From Nemertoderma westbladi (Eukaryota; Xenacoelomorpha; Nemertodermatida; Nemertodermatidae), in NCBI GenBank assembly GCA_032718475.1, contig JAUCBJ010006911.1, forward strand, positions 21,845 through 85,844: 64,000 bases of DNA, given 5' to 3'. Numbering within the stretch: position 1 is the stretch's first letter; every line of letters starts with the position of its first letter. A model generated the notes under the pieces. The model saw only the letters and a program-made list of their open reading frames with translations. It did no database searches and was not told where the DNA came from. The translations under genes and the position numbers were made by a program. This document shows positions 9,423-21,800 of this stretch, piece after piece.

Positions 9423-10160
9423 CTAAATACTGCTTGGCAGCCCAGCACCGTCCTCAAACCCCTGCCCACTTCTCCACTTCACCCGCGAGCCCCGTTGACA
9501 ATGGGAGGCCCCGCGAATTATCGCGAACTGGCCGCGAGTTCGGACCCAGCCCTTTGTGGTGCTGAAAGGTCGCCCCCAGGAATGGTGCAGCCTATCAGCC
9601 AATATGAGGAGGAGGTGGTTTGCCTGCGGAGTGGGTACACTGTCACAGGACGCAACAAACGGAGAGAAGTCGCCCAGTCGTGCCATCACTGCTTCCGCGT
9701 ACAGCCTCTTCTTTTGGTCTTCGGCCGACTCGAGGACAGACATTGCAGTGCGACCCACATAGGACCCGGCTTCAAGGTTGATAACCCGAATGTCTATCAA
9801 CGCCTGGATCGGTGGGTTTAGCACACCCCGTATCCCCACGTCGCACCGAAGACCTGCGGCGCCCTCAACTCCCTGCTGCTCGCGGACAACCGTCTCGCAG
9901 ACTACGTTACGAGGTCCGAAAGCCATAGCGGCGAGGTCTCCAACCACGTCCCATAGTTCGTTATGGCGCTGTATAACGAGGCCGCCTTTTTTACAATTTA
10001 AACCGTGGTTTAAATCGAAGGCGGCCCTGCACCCGTCGCACCGGCTTGGCACCGCCGCCAGGGGGCGGCCGTATCGGATCGCCAGCGCGTCCCGGAACTC
10101 CAGGGGAGACAAGTCCATCTGGTGGTCGGCCATGGGCAGGGAGGAGATCCACCCACTCAA
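9423..10160 (-). CDS. LINE C-terminal CCHC zinc motif plus nuclease-like domain
   Basis: A 245-codon ORF without frame breaks. Residues 1-35 resemble the end of a LINE RT (PLEFRDALAIRYGRPLAAVP). Then comes a zinc motif C-x2-C-x7-H-x3-C (CDGCRAAFDLNHGLNC), then KKGGLVIQRHNELWDVVGDL, and near residues 125-145 a nuclease-like D...D-x-R pattern (CDVGIRGV ... ALIDIRVIN). This order, CCHC followed by a PD-(D/E)XK-like fold, is known from LINEs with restriction-like endonucleases. The RT itself is absent, so this is the tail of a truncated element inside a channel intron. The exact clade is not certain, and the start Met is arbitrary. Confidence 0.6.
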   Translation of the reverse strand: MSGWISSLPMADHQMDLSPLEFRDALAIRYGRPLAAVPSRCDGCRAAFDLNHGLNCKKGGLVIQRHNELWDVVGDLAAMAFGPRNVVCETVVREQQGVEGAAGLRCDVGIRGVLNPPIQALIDIRVINLEAGSYVGRTAMSVLESAEDQKKRLYAEAVMARLGDFSPFVASCDSVPTPQANHLLLILADRLHHSWGRPFSTTKGWVRTRGQFAIIRGASHCQRGSRVKWRSGQGFEDGAGLPSSI

Positions 10161-10589
10161 ATCGCCGTTGGTTGATTACCTTCCGCCGACCTTGTCAGCA
10201 TGTCTGGCCGTTGGTTGATTACCTTCCGCCTATCCATGGCCTACAGCCCTGCTGCCGACTGTAGGGGTCCTTTTGTTACACCCTGAACCAAGTGTGCCTC
10301 CTGGGTTAGGTTATCTAACACTGGTAGAGGAGCATCCAGTATAGACAGGGCGGGGCGTGTATCATCTCTAATGCAGATGCGTATCAAGCCTTTGCCTTCA
10401 ATGGTGCCCTAGGCGCTATAGCCCTCAATGACTTACTTAGTTGATGGGGCTGAACCAACCCACTCTTGATCAACTAAACAATGAATAGGCTATGCTTATC
10501 GGGCCTGCCCTACTGGGCTGACAGCTACAGGTAGTACCACATTACAGCCATAGTGGTAGCAGGATCTGGGGACCTGACCTGACCTAAGT
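10161..10589. other. LINE-flanking sequence
   Basis: Contains a direct duplication of CGTTGGTTGATTACCTTCCG (about 10163 and 10208), followed by sequence with no recognisable coding. Probably untranslated parts of the neighbouring LINE fragments. Confidence 0.4.
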
Positions 10590-10975
10590 AAAACAGACAG
10601 GTTTTATTATAATGGGAACCCTATAGATATCGTAAACCGCTACATGTACCTGGGAATTACACTACAGCCGACACTTAGTTTCAGTTTCCACATAGTAAAT
10701 ATCCAGTGTAAATGTATCAAGGCTATCCACGCAATGAAAAACCCAAAGTTGTTACAGTCTTCCCACAGGTTTAATTTAAAGATTCGGCCTTTGCTAGTTA
10801 TAATATTGCGGTAATATGGGAATCTTTGAAAGCACAAAAGTTTGTCAGTATCGACAAAATAAAGAGAAGATTTCTCAAGAGGGTACTCTGTGTCGAAGAC
10901 ATCCCAGAACCGATTGGTCTTGGAAATTACAGGGGAAAGGAATATGTGTGTTGATCTCCAGAACATTCTTAGATT
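10590..10975 (+). pseudogene. LINE reverse transcriptase C-terminal relic
   Basis: On the + strand, frames interrupted by stops and shifts read YMYLGITLQPTLSFSFHI, KCIKAIHAMKNPKLL and, in another frame, VIWESLKAQKFVSIDKIKRR then FLKRVLCVED. This is the typical RT thumb and following region of jockey or I-like LINEs (YLG...F..H I....K......AM, then WE.L....L..IDK.. ..FLKR.L). It is broken by at least two frameshifts and truncated by RTE copy 2 at about 10976. Confidence 0.6.
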
Positions 10976-11106
10976 ACCGGCATGCTGCATTGCAGCTGCA
11001 TTTTTAAGAATGCTGTGCCGGCTTGTCAACAAAATTGCGCCGCCACAACTCCCTATCACCCATGACATTTGCCATCTTCAAGACCAGTGTCCTTTAAGAT
11101 GCGTCT

Positions 11107-11871
11107 CTAGAAAGTCATGGACTGTCCACCATGCTTATTCACTCCATGAGGCTGCCAAAGTACAAGATTATGCACTGGCTGGTCCTCACGGCGAAAGCAA
11201 TGTCCTGCAAAGCGGAGGCGATTTTGTTCTAGTGTCAAGCTTGCGGGAACCAATGAGACACCTCCAATGTTATATAGTGTCTGGTTGGAGATGTGTGCAT
11301 TGTACTTGACACAATGAACCCGACGTAGCATTCTTGTGAATGTGCCATCCAGAGATTTGGTATCCTCAGCAGTTAGAGCCCAGCATGGACTCCCATAGAG
11401 GAGTACTGGAACTACTGCTGCTCTAAATAATCGGACCTTAAGTTTCCGATTAATTCTCGGTGACTTCCAAATCCTGGAAAGCCTATTCAAGGTTGCCCAT
11501 GCCTTTTCCTTACGTATTCGAAGGTTTTCACCTGACTTCCGGTTCCATGATCCCAGGTAACAGAAGTCGTCCACATGCTCAAGCATACCATCCTGTGAGC
11601 TTATGCTCATCCGATCAGAAACTTGCTGAGAACTTTCAAAGTTAACTGTCAAAATTTTGGTATTTCTGGAGTTAATAAAAAGACCAACACTAGAAGCAGC
11701 ATGTTCTAATGAGCTGAGGAGCCGTTGGGCTCCCTCTAGTGATTCTGAGAGTACTCCTAAGTCATCAGCAAAGTCTAGATCAGTTAGGTACTTGGCAGGA
11801 TTTCTTCGACTTCTGGAGCCAGTAGGTGGAGTTATCATCACCCCATCATCATTATGATGATCGAAGGACAT
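11107..11871 (-). pseudogene. RTE reverse transcriptase motif C and C-terminal domain
   Basis: 254 open codons. YLTDLDFADDLGVLSES holds motif C with the catalytic ADD. FCYLGSW and KAWATLNRLSRIWKS follow, then LLYGSPCWALTAEDTKSLDG and TFTRMLRRV, the thumb and C-terminal signature of RTE elements. The same block is repeated with small changes at 33898-34660. Confidence 0.88.
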
Positions 11872-12298
11872 GCGTAGAACAGTCTACAACAATTATGAAC
11901 AAGAATGGTGCAAGTGTGTCTCCCTGGAGGACGCCCCATAAAACTTCAAATGGTTCTGTGTCACCGTCAACAGTAGACACAAATGTTGTCGAACCATCGT
12001 ATACTGATCTGATTGCTGCAATAATTTTATCAGGAATCCCATATAATGACAGAATGCTGAACATACGTGAGCGGGAGACTGTATCAAAGGCCTTGAAGAA
12101 GTCAACAAAGATAACAGCCAGATGCCTGTCTTTCTTTTTTGATAACTCTTCAATTATCCTTCTAAGTGCCAAAATGGGCTCCATGGTCCCACGACCTTTA
12201 CGGAACCCATTCTGATTTCCACGGAGCAGTCTCTCAATGGGATCCCTGATGCGATTTAATAGAATCCTATTGTATAGCTTTGCAGCAATCGAGATCAA
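11852..12298 (-). pseudogene. RTE reverse transcriptase, palm motifs
   Basis: 148 open codons. ISIAAKLYNRILLNRI and QNGFRKGRGTMEPILALRR are RT motifs 1-2. AVIFVDFFKAFDTVSR is motif A with the first catalytic Asp. LWGVLQGDTLAPFLFIIVVD is motif B in the QGDTLAPFLF form that marks the RTE clade. The frame breaks just before the Y-A/D-D region, which continues in the ORF at 11107-11871. 12300-12500 holds the upstream RT part in yet another frame. Confidence 0.88.
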
Positions 12299-12604
12299 AG
12301 AGATTCCCCGAAAAGAACCATAGAGTGTTAGGTTGCCCTTCTTGGGAACAGCTGGGGAACTGGCACCAACTTATTTGTTTTCATTTCTTGTGGGACTCTT
12401 GTTGTTCGGTACATGTCTACTATGATGGGATAGATGAGCTTTAAACACTCAGGTATTTTAAAGACCTCAGGGGGAACACCATCTACTCCACTGGCACGAT
12501 TGGTCTTAATGCTCTTTGCAGCAGCCTTCACTTCTGCAAAGAAGATATCGCCAATGGGAATATCTGGGAGTACAGACTCAGACACTTTTACTTCTATAAA
12601 GTTA

Positions 12605-13723
12605 TCATGCAATAATCCTGTCATTATTGAGGAGCTTTTCAAAGTGGGCCTTCCAACCATTGAGGCGATGGGCTGGTGATTCAGCCTTAACCTTGGTGGT
12701 TGGTTGGCTTTTCCGCCCAGTAAGCAAGTTGATCGATTTCCATGCCTGGGATGATTGCCTGCTGTCGTCGGCATCATTGATGGCATCAACCTGTTGGTTT
12801 ATTAGCTCCTGTAGATTAACAGAGTACTGCCTGTTCAGGGACCTAGATGCAGCCTTAACTGCATTCTTGGCCGCTGTAGTCTGATTGAGTCGGGACTCTT
12901 TCTGTGCCTTATATAGGTCATTTCGGCACTTCTGGATTTTGTTGTCAGTCCAGGGGGCCCTTTTCCTGTTTCGAGGGTATACAGGAACTGTTTCTGCAGC
13001 TGCTAACTTAACTGCTTCTGTGAAGGCAGTATAGCCCACACAGTGATCTGCCGCCTCAGAGGCAAGAACCTCATACCTGTCGCTCAGCTGTAGTGTGAAG
13101 CTGGATCTCACACTTGGCTGTTGCAACAGAGAGGACCAGTCATGCCGCTGCAAGGCAGATTTCGTTGTTCTGCTAGCACGCAGACTAAGTCTTACCTTGG
13201 CCACAATAAGGCGGTGATCACTGGAGTAGGGTCGAAGTGTAAATGCATTACAGTCTTGTATAGAGCTCCTGTACAGCCTACGAAACAGAATATGGTCTAT
13301 CTGGGACTTGTGACCACTGGTTCCACTATGAGTCCATAGCTTTTCAGTTTGCTTCTTGAACTGGGTTCCAGCCGAAAACAATCCATTTCCAGAGATGAAA
13401 TCCTGAAGATGGACGGAATTTCGGTTGAGACTATTGCTATAGACCCATGGCGATGTAGGTGATTGATGCAGACTTGCATTAAAGTCTCCCAGGAATGTTA
13501 AGAATGCATGCTGATCCAATCCATCAGTAGCTGCTTGTAGATTGTGGTAGAAATTTTCCACCTCCTCTACAGGGGCAACACTAGTTGGAGAGTAGCACAC
13601 AATTAGAACCACCTTAGGAAACCTCTTAGCTAGTCTTCCAGAACATGAGAAGTGGCAATGGATGATGCGGTTAGAGATTTGGTCTATTTTGTCCAATGCT
13701 GCATGTGCAGTTGGATTCATCAA
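12605..13723 (-). pseudogene. RTE endonuclease and linker
   Basis: 372 open codons covering most of an APE-type endonuclease. Motifs FLGDFNA (about residue 80), SQIDHILFRR (about 140) and PYSSDHRLIVAKVRL (about 165) supply the catalytic Asp/Asn and the terminal SDH. The linker that follows carries VPVYPRNRKRAPWTDNKIQK, typical of RTE and related LINEs before the RT. The N-terminal strand of the endonuclease lies in another frame at 13725-13925, and a frameshift near 12605 separates the ORF from the RT. Confidence 0.85.
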
Positions 13724-13931
13724 TAGACCAATACCACCATTGCCACTATCATCTGCTGACGCGAGGGCGAGTCGCCAACCGCCCCCATGTCCTTAATCAG
13801 AACCTCATCAGTCTGTCCAGTCTGCATTCGGTGCTCTTGAACACCCACTGCGCTAAGAGAAAGCTTATCTGCGAAGGCAGTCAGCTCACCTTGTCGCATT
13901 GGGGACCCGAGTGTTAGGGTGTTTACTTAGG

Positions 13932-14262
13932 CTTGTGTAAACAGAAAGGGGCGGGCAGTCACGGGCTTTACCGGTAGCCTGTTAATCCATATATTCCAAT
14001 GATCTGTGGTAATTTTGCTCTCCATTCCTTGAACTTTCGAATATTGTGTATTTTTATTATGATTTATTATTGACCAAACTGTCCAATTGGAATTGAATAT
14101 AACACTATAATCAGATCAAGCCAACAAATTGATACTTTACGAAACGAATTGTGAAAATTTATTTAATTATTTTATTTTCTTTATTCCATCGGGCCGAAAC
14201 CCATTGTGCATAGGCCACAATATGTAATATTGTACAATACAATATTATAGTAATACATATAT

Positions 14263-14293
<31 letters not shown>

Positions 14294-14469
14294 CAATATA
14301 TAGTAATACAATAGACCTACAATATGCACGATATATATACAAAAATCAACACAACACAATAATTTGCACAATTGATTATTACTGGGTTATGTTCCCAAAA
14401 CTCGTTTCCATCTATCAATAATGACAGAATCATCTTTCGTAAACTAGATAACAAGCTGCTACAATTCGA
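13932..14469. other. intron stretch with an AT microsatellite
   Basis: AT-rich DNA. 14256-14297 is an (AT)n run broken by GT steps. No gene is seen. The small - strand ORF over it is low-complexity translation of the AT run. Confidence 0.6.
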
Positions 14470-14820
14470 TTATTTGACTTGATTATACATAGAATACATG
14501 TTACTACGTAACACCGATTTAAATGTATTTACTCTGTTAGCGACAAAAAATGTGTCGGCATCCTCAGTTCGGCCATATTTAAATAGTAACCTAAACGCAG
14601 TATTATATGCAACCTTCAGCTTGCGCTGACATTCTACTCGAAAAATAGACCAAAGTGCACAACAATATAAATTATAACAAAAAACCTTAAAAAGCACCAC
14701 TTTTACAGATTTCGAATATACTGAAAAATGCCGAGCTAACTGGTTACCACGACAATATATGCCACTTCTCAGACGCATCATGTCTGGTTCGTCTGGTTCG
14801 AAAAGCAATATCTTATTCAT
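14470..14820 (-). pseudogene. LINE ORF2 C-terminal fragment
   Basis: 116 open codons ending at a stop. The core reads YCRGNQLARHFSVYSKSVKV, LFKVFCYNLYCCALW, KLKVAYNTAFRLLFKYGR and NTFKSVLRSNMYSMY. The motif set R-G-N-x-L-x-R-x-F-x3-S, then Y-C...LW, then K-L-x-V-A-Y-N-x-A-F-R is common at the C-terminus of many invertebrate LINE proteins. RT motifs are not found upstream, so the element is truncated. Confidence 0.65.
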
Positions 14821-15042
14821 AATATTGGTAAACTATAGCAAAACCTAAAAAGGTACCAGATGCGGCACTCAAGAACCCTAAATAATAATCCTAAATAATC
14901 GCCATAATACGAGTGACAAACAAGATGAAAATAATTTGTATGTTTACTCAGAGAGATAAATAAGTAAATTATTAGTAATTTAGTTAGAAACATACGTCGA
15001 CTGCATAATGTATAACAATTCGAAATCTAAATACAATAAATA
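14821..15042. other. spacer, nothing recognised
   Basis: AT-rich spacer between two LINE-derived fragments, without supported features. Confidence 0.4.
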
Positions 15043-15261
15043 CTAAATTTTCAGCACATCTAACAGTTCGTATATGTATTGCATAATGGTATGTATTGGA
15101 TCACTAGACAAGACAGCGGAGGGGGACGAATAATCTAGAGAGTATTTATGCCTAACGCCCTCAACAAAGGGGCATGAACAAATAACATGTGATTCTGATT
15201 GGGGCGAGCCACACTTGCATAAGCTTCGTTCATACGGAACTCGGTTCCATCTCCCTATCTC
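15043..15261 (-). pseudogene. LINE C-terminal Cys/His fragment
   Basis: A - strand reading frame not starting with Met: GRWNRVPYERSLCKCGSPQS, then ESHVICSCPFVEGVRHKYSL and a stop at 15043. The C-x-C-G...H-x4-C spacing after a GRW...R motif is a familiar ending of LINE ORF2 proteins. Probably from a different element than 14470-14820, since both look like C-termini. Confidence 0.55.
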
Positions 15262-15773
15262 AACAGTGAGATTCGTCGACTATAGTATGATAGAGTGGAA
15301 GGGGATAGTAGGAAACTCGCCATTCGGTCGCCAGCCATAAATCCGGTGCTGGTACCACCTGATGGTGCTACTGAAATTGTGTCATCTTGCTCATATGAGC
15401 CTTAGCAGAAGCTCAAATTCTGCTAAACTTACCTGAGAGCTTTAAGTAATTTCTCGTCGAAGTACTCGTCGAAGTCATCATCTTGTACCTCAGCATCGGA
15501 ATGCGCCTAACGAGCATAACGTTGCCTCGAAACCGCAACATTATTGGAGGGAATCAAAATTACCAGGCAATGTAAAGCCACCAAAGTCATCCCAAATTTA
15601 CAATGAGAATATCATTTATATTATTGTATGTAGATCATAAATAATCAATAAATAATATATATATATATCATATATAGAAGAATTTGAGGTAATTTTCTCC
15701 CCATCCGCTGTACATTAATATTAACTAAAATTTGATAGTGATATGAGTATTACTTGAGGACTTATTGTTTTAG
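15262..15773 (+). other. end of the 7.1-kb intron
   Basis: No coding seen. An AT microsatellite lies at 15654-15676, and the splice acceptor (TTATTGTTTTAG) ends at 15773. Confidence 0.6.
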
Positions 15774-15857
15774 GACAATTTTTTCGATGCCTCGATAATA
15801 ATGGAAATATAATGGATGCCGATGTAATACCAAATAAGACTGCATGTATTGCTCGAG
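15774..15857 (+). CDS. sodium channel exon: DIII S5-P turret
   Basis: 84 nt, entering in phase 1 (GA completes the split Gly) and leaving in phase 1 (CGAG, then donor GTGAGT). It encodes QFFRCLDNNGNIMDADVIPN and KTACIAR. Relatives have the same layout: F(Y/F)KC.D.NG......VP(N/D)(R/K)..C, with two Cys that probably form a disulfide in the extracellular turret, and a possible N-glycosylation site NKT. The donor site is also the start of the 38-bp minisatellite that follows. Confidence 0.95.
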
Positions 15858-18800
15858 GTGAGTTAAATACTGAATGTGTAGCAGATGTACTAGAGGTGAG
15901 TGAAATACTGAATGTGTAGCGGATGTAGTAGAGGTGAGTGAAATACTGAATGTGTAGCGGATGTACTAGAGGTGAGTGAAATACTGAATGTGTAGCGGAT
16001 GTACTAGAGGTGAGTGAAATACTGAATGTGTAGCGGATGTACTAGAGGTGAGTGAAATACTGAATGTGTAGCGGATGTACTAGAGGTGAGTGAAATACTG
16101 AATGTGTAGCGGATGTACTAGAGGTGAGTGAAATACTGAATGTGTAGCGGATGTAGTAGAGGTGAGTGAAATACTGAATGTGTAGCGGATGTAGTAGAGG
16201 TAAGTGAAATACTGAATGTGTAGCGGATGTACTAGAGGTGAGTGAAATACTGAATGTGTCGTGGATGTACTAGAGGTGAGTGAAATACTGAATGTGTAGC
16301 GGATGTACTAGAGGTGAGTGAAATACTGAATGTGTAGCGGATGTAGTAGAGGTGAGTGAAATACTGAATGTGTAGCGGATGTAGTAGAGGTGAGTGAAAT
16401 ACTGAATGTGTAGTGGATGTAGTAGAGGTGAGTGAAATACTGAATGTGTAGCGGATGTACTAGAGGTGAGTGAAATACTGAATGTGTAGCGGATGTAGTA
16501 GAGGTGAGTGAAATACTGAATGTGTAGCGGATGTACTAGAGGTGAGTGAAATACTGAATGTGTAGCGGATGTACTAGAGGTGAGTGAAATACTGAATGTG
16601 TAGCGGATGTACTAGAGGTGAGTGAAATACTGAATGTGTAGTGGATGTAGTAGAGGTGGGTGAAATACTGAATGTGTAGCGGATGTAGTAGAGGTGAGTG
16701 AAATACTGAATGTGTAGCGGATGTACTAGAGGTGGGTGAAATACTGAATGTGTAGCGGATGTAGTAGAGGTGGGTGAAATACTGAATGTGTAGCGGATGT
16801 AGTAGAGGTGAGTGAAATACTGAATGTGTAGCGGATGTACTAGAGGTGAGTGAAATACTGAATGTGTAGCGGATGTACTAGAGGTGAGTGAAATACTGAA
16901 TGTGTAGTGGATGTAGTAGAGGTGAGTGAAATACTGAATGTGTAGCGGATGTGCTAGAGTTGAGTGAAATACTGAATGTGTAGTGGATGTAGTAGAGGTG
17001 GGTGAAATACTGAATGTGTAGCGGATGTAGTAGAGGTGAGTGAAATACTGAATGTGTAGCGGATGTACTAGAGGTGGGTGAAATACTGAATGTGTAGCGG
17101 ATGTACTAGAGGTGAGTGAAATACTGAATGTGTAGTGGATGTACTAGAGGTGAGTGAAATACTGAATGTGTAGCGGATGTACTAGAGGTGAGTGAAATAC
17201 TGAATGTGTAGTGGATGTACTAGAGGTGAGTGAAATACTGAATGTGTAGCGGATGTAGTAGAGGTGAGTGAAATACTGAATGTGTAGTGGATGTACTAGA
17301 GGTGAGTGAAATACTGAATGTGTAGCTGATGTACTAGAGGTGAGTGAAATACTGAATGTGTAGCGGATGTAGTAGAGGTGAGTGAAATACTGAATGTGTA
17401 GCGGATGTAGTAGAGGTGAGTGAAATACTGAATGTGTAGCGGATGTAGTAGAGGTGAGTGAAATACTGAATGTGTAGTGGATGTACTAGAGGTGAGTGAA
17501 ATACTGAATGTGTAGCGGATGTACTAGAGGTGAGTGAAATACTGAATGTGTAGCGGATGTACTAGAGGTGAGTGAAATACTGAATGTGTAGCGGATGTAG
17601 TAGAGGTGAGTGAAATACTGAATGTGTAGCGGATGTACTAGAGGTGAGTGAAATACTGAATGTGTAGCGGATGTATTAGAGGTGAGTGAAATACTGAATG
17701 TGTAGCGGATGTACTAGAGGTGAGTGAAATACTGAATGTGTAGCGGATGTATTAGAGGTGAGTGAAATACTGAATGTGTAGCGGATGTACTAGAGGTGAG
17801 TGAAATACTGAATGTGTAGCGGATGTGCTAGAGGTGAGTGAAATACTGAATGTGTAGCGGATGTACTAGAGGTGAGTGAAATACTGAATGTGTAGCGGAT
17901 GTAGTAGAGGTGAGTGAAATACTGAATGTGTAGCGGATGTACTAGAGGTGAGTGAAATACTGAATGTGTAGCGGATGTAGTAGAGGTGAGTGAAATACTG
18001 AATGTGTAGCGGATGTAGTAGAGGTGAGTGAAATACTGAATGTGTAGCGGATGTAGTAGAGGTGAGTGAAATACTGAATGTGTAGCGGATGTAGTAGAGG
18101 TGAGTGAAATACTGAATGTGTAGCGGATGTAGTAGAGGTGAGTGAAATACTGAATGCGTAGCGGAAAAAAAAAGTGAAATACTGAATGTGTAGCGGATGT
18201 ACTAGAGGTGAGTGAAATACTGAATGTGTAGCGGATGTACTAGAGGTGAGTGAAATACTGAATGTGTAGTGGATGTACTAGAGGTGAGTGAAATACTGAA
18301 TGTGTAGCGGATGTGCTAGAGGTGAGTGAAATACTGAATGTGTAGCGGATGTATTAGAGGTGAGTGAAATACTGAATGTGTAGCGGATGTACTAGAGGTG
18401 GGTGAAATACTGAATGTGTAGTGGATGTACTAGAGGTGAGTGAAATACTGAATGTGTAGCGGATGTACTAGAGGTGAGTGAAATACTGAATGTGTAGTGG
18501 ATGTACTAGAGGTGAGTGAAATACTGAATGTGTAGCGGATGTAGTAGAGGTGAGTGAAATACTGAATGTGTAGCGGATGTACTAGAGGTGAGTGAAATAC
18601 TGAATGTGTAGCGGATGTACTAGAGGTGAGTGAAATACTGAATGTGTAGTGGATGTACTAGAGGTGAGTGAAATACTGAATGTGTAGCGGATGTAGTAGA
18701 GGTGAGTGAAATACTGAATGTGTAGTGGATGTACTAGAGGTGAGTGAAATACTGAATGTGTAGCGGATGTACTAGAGGTGAGTGAAATACTGAATGTGTA

Positions 18801-21800
18801 GTGGATGTACTAGAGGTGAGTGAAATACTGAATGTGTAGCGGATGTAGTAGAGGTGAGTGAAATACTGAATGTGTAGTGGATGTACTAGAGGTGAGTGAA
18901 ATACTGAATGTGTAGCTGATGTACTAGAGGTGAGTGAAATATTGAATGTGTAGTGGATGTAGTAGAGGTGAGTGAAATACTGAATGTGTAGCGGATGTAC
19001 TAGAGGTGAGTGAAATACTGAATGTGTAGCGGATGTACTAGAGGTGAGTGAAATACTGAATGTGTAGTGGATGTACTAGAGGTGAGTGAAATACTGAATG
19101 TGTAGTGGATGTACTAGAGGTGAGTGAAATACTGAATGTGTAGCGGATGTACTAGAGGTGAGTGAAATACTGAATGTGTAGTGGATGTACTAGAGGTGAG
19201 TGAAATACTGAATGTGTAGCGGATGTAGTAGAGGTGAGTGAAATACTGAATGTGTAGCGGATGTACTAGAGGTGAGTGAAATACTGAATGTGTAGCGGAT
19301 GTACTAGAGGTGAGTGAAATACTGAATGTGTAGTGGATGTACTAGAGGTGAGTGAAATACTGAATGTGTAGCGGATGTAGTAGAGGTGAGTGAAATACTG
19401 AATGTGTAGTGGATGTACTAGAGGTGAGTGAAATACTGAATGTGTAGCGGATGTACTAGAGGTTAGTGAAATACTGAATGTGTAGTGGATGTACTAGAGG
19501 TGAGTGAAATACTGAATGTGTAGCGGATGTACTAGAGGTGAGTGAAATACTGAATGTGTAGTGGATGTACTAGAGGTGAGTGAAATACTGAATGTGTAGC
19601 GGATGTAGTAGAGGTGAGTGAAATACTGAATGTGTAGCGGATGTACTAGAAGTGAGTGAAATACTGAATGTGTAGCGGATGTACTAGAGGTGAGTGAAAT
19701 ACTGAATGTGTAGTGGATGTACTAGAGGTGAGTGAAATACTGAATGTGTAGCGGATGTAGTAGAGGTGAGTGAAATACTGAATGTGTAGTGGATGTAGTA
19801 GAGGTGAGTGAAATACTGAATGTGTAGCGGATGTAGTAGAGGTGAGTGAAATACTGAATGTGTAGCGGATGTACTAGAGGTGAGTGAAATACTGAATGTG
19901 TAGCGGATGTACTAGAGGTGAGTGAAATACTGAATGTGTAGTGGATGTACTAGAGGTGAGTGAAATACTGAATGTGTAGCGGATGTACTAGAGGTGAGTG
20001 AAATACTGAATGTGTAGTGGATGTACTAGAGGTGAGTGAAATACTGAATGTGTAGCGGATGTAGTAGAGGTGAGTGAAATACTGAATGTGTAGTGGATGT
20101 AGTAGAGGTGAGTGAAATACTGAATGTGTAGCGGATGTAGTAGAGGTGAGTGAAATACTGAATGTGTAGCGGATGTACTAGAGGTGAGTGAAATACTGAA
20201 TGTGTAGCGGATGTACTAGAGGTGAGTGAAATACTGAATGTGTAGTGGATGTACTAGAGGTGAGTGAAATACTGAATGTGTAGCGGATGTAGTAGAGGTG
20301 AGTGAAATACTGAATGTGTAGTGGATGTACTAGAGGTGAGTGAAATACTGAATGTGTAGCGGATGTAGTAGAGGTGAGTGAAATACTGAATGTGTAGCGG
20401 ATGTACTAGAGGTGAGTGAAATACTGAATGTGTAGCGGATGTAGTAGAGGTGAGTGAAATACTGAATGTGTAGTGGATGTACTAGAGGTGAGTGAAATAC
20501 TGAATGTGTAGCTGATGTACTAGAGGTGAGTGAAATATTGAATGTGTAGTGGATGTAGTAGAGGTGAGTGAAATACTGAATGTGTAGCGGATGTACTAGA
20601 GGTGCGTGAAATACTGAATGTGTAGCGGATGTACTAGAGGTGAGTGAAATACTGAATGTGTAGTGGATGTACTAGAGGTGAGTGAAATACTGAATGTGTA
20701 GTGGATGTACTAGAGGTGAGTGAAATACTGAATGTGTAGTGGATGTAGCAGAGGTGAGTGAAATACTGAATGTGTAGTGGATGTACTAGAGGTGAGTGAA
20801 ATACTGAATGTGTAGCGGATGTAGTAGAGGTGAGTGAAATACTGAATGTGTAGCGGATGTACTAGAGGTGAGTGAAATACTGAATGTGTAGCGGATGTAC
20901 TAGAGGTGAGTGAAATACTGAATGTGTAGCGGATGTACTAGAGGTGAGTGAAATACTGAATGTGTAGCGGATGTAGTAGAGGTGAGTGAAATACTGAATG
21001 TGTAGCGGATGTAGTAGAGGTGAGTGAAATACTGAATGTGTAGCGGATGTAGTAGAGGTGAGTGAAATACTGAATGTGTAGTGGATGTACTAGAGGTGAG
21101 TGAAATACTGAATGTGTAGCGGATGTACTAGAGGTGAGTGAAATACTGAATGTGTAGCGGATGTACTAGAGGTGAGTGAAATACTGAATGTGTAGCGGAT
21201 GTACTAGAGGTGAGTGAAATACTGAATGTGTAGCGGATGTAGTAGAGGTGAGTGAAATACTGAATGTGTAGCGGATGTAGTAGAGGTGAGTGAAATACTG
21301 AATGTGTAGCGGATGTAGTAGAGGTGAGTGAAATACTGAATGTGTAGTGGATGTACTAGAGGTGAGTGAAATACTGAATGTGTAGCGGATGTACTAGAGG
21401 TGAGTGAAATACTGAATGTGTAGCGGATGTACTAGAGGTGAGTGAAATACTGAATGTGTAGCGGATGTAGTAGAGGTGAGTGAAATACTGAATGTGTAGC
21501 GGATGTACTAGAGGTGAGTGAAATACTGAATGTGTAGCGGATGTATTAGAGGTGAGTGAAATACTGAATGTGTAGCGGATGTACTAGATGTGAGTGAAAT
21601 ACTGAATGTGTAGCGGATGTATTAGAGGTGAGTGAAATACTGAATGTGTAGCGGATGTACTAGAGGTGAGTGAAATACTGAATGTGTAGCGGATGTGCTA
21701 GAGGTGAGTGAAATACTGAATGTGTAGCGGATGTACTAGAGGTGAGTGAAATACTGAATGTGTAGCGGATGTAGTAGAGGTGAGTGAAATACTGAATGTG

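Larger units (their letters stand above)
10976..13931 (-). mobile_element. RTE-type LINE, copy 2 (nearly full length, frameshifted)
   Basis: Antisense to the channel. From 5' to 3' on the - strand: endonuclease start (13925 to 13725), endonuclease (13723 to 13000), linker (to about 12500), RT palm (12298 to 11852), RT motif C and C-terminal domain (11871 to 11107), and a 3' end at 10976 (ends GCAGCATGCCG on the - strand). At least three frameshifts separate these blocks, so it is not active. It is the best-preserved of the RTE copies in the window and serves as reference for the others at 3094, 33772, 50384 and 51763. Confidence 0.9.
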
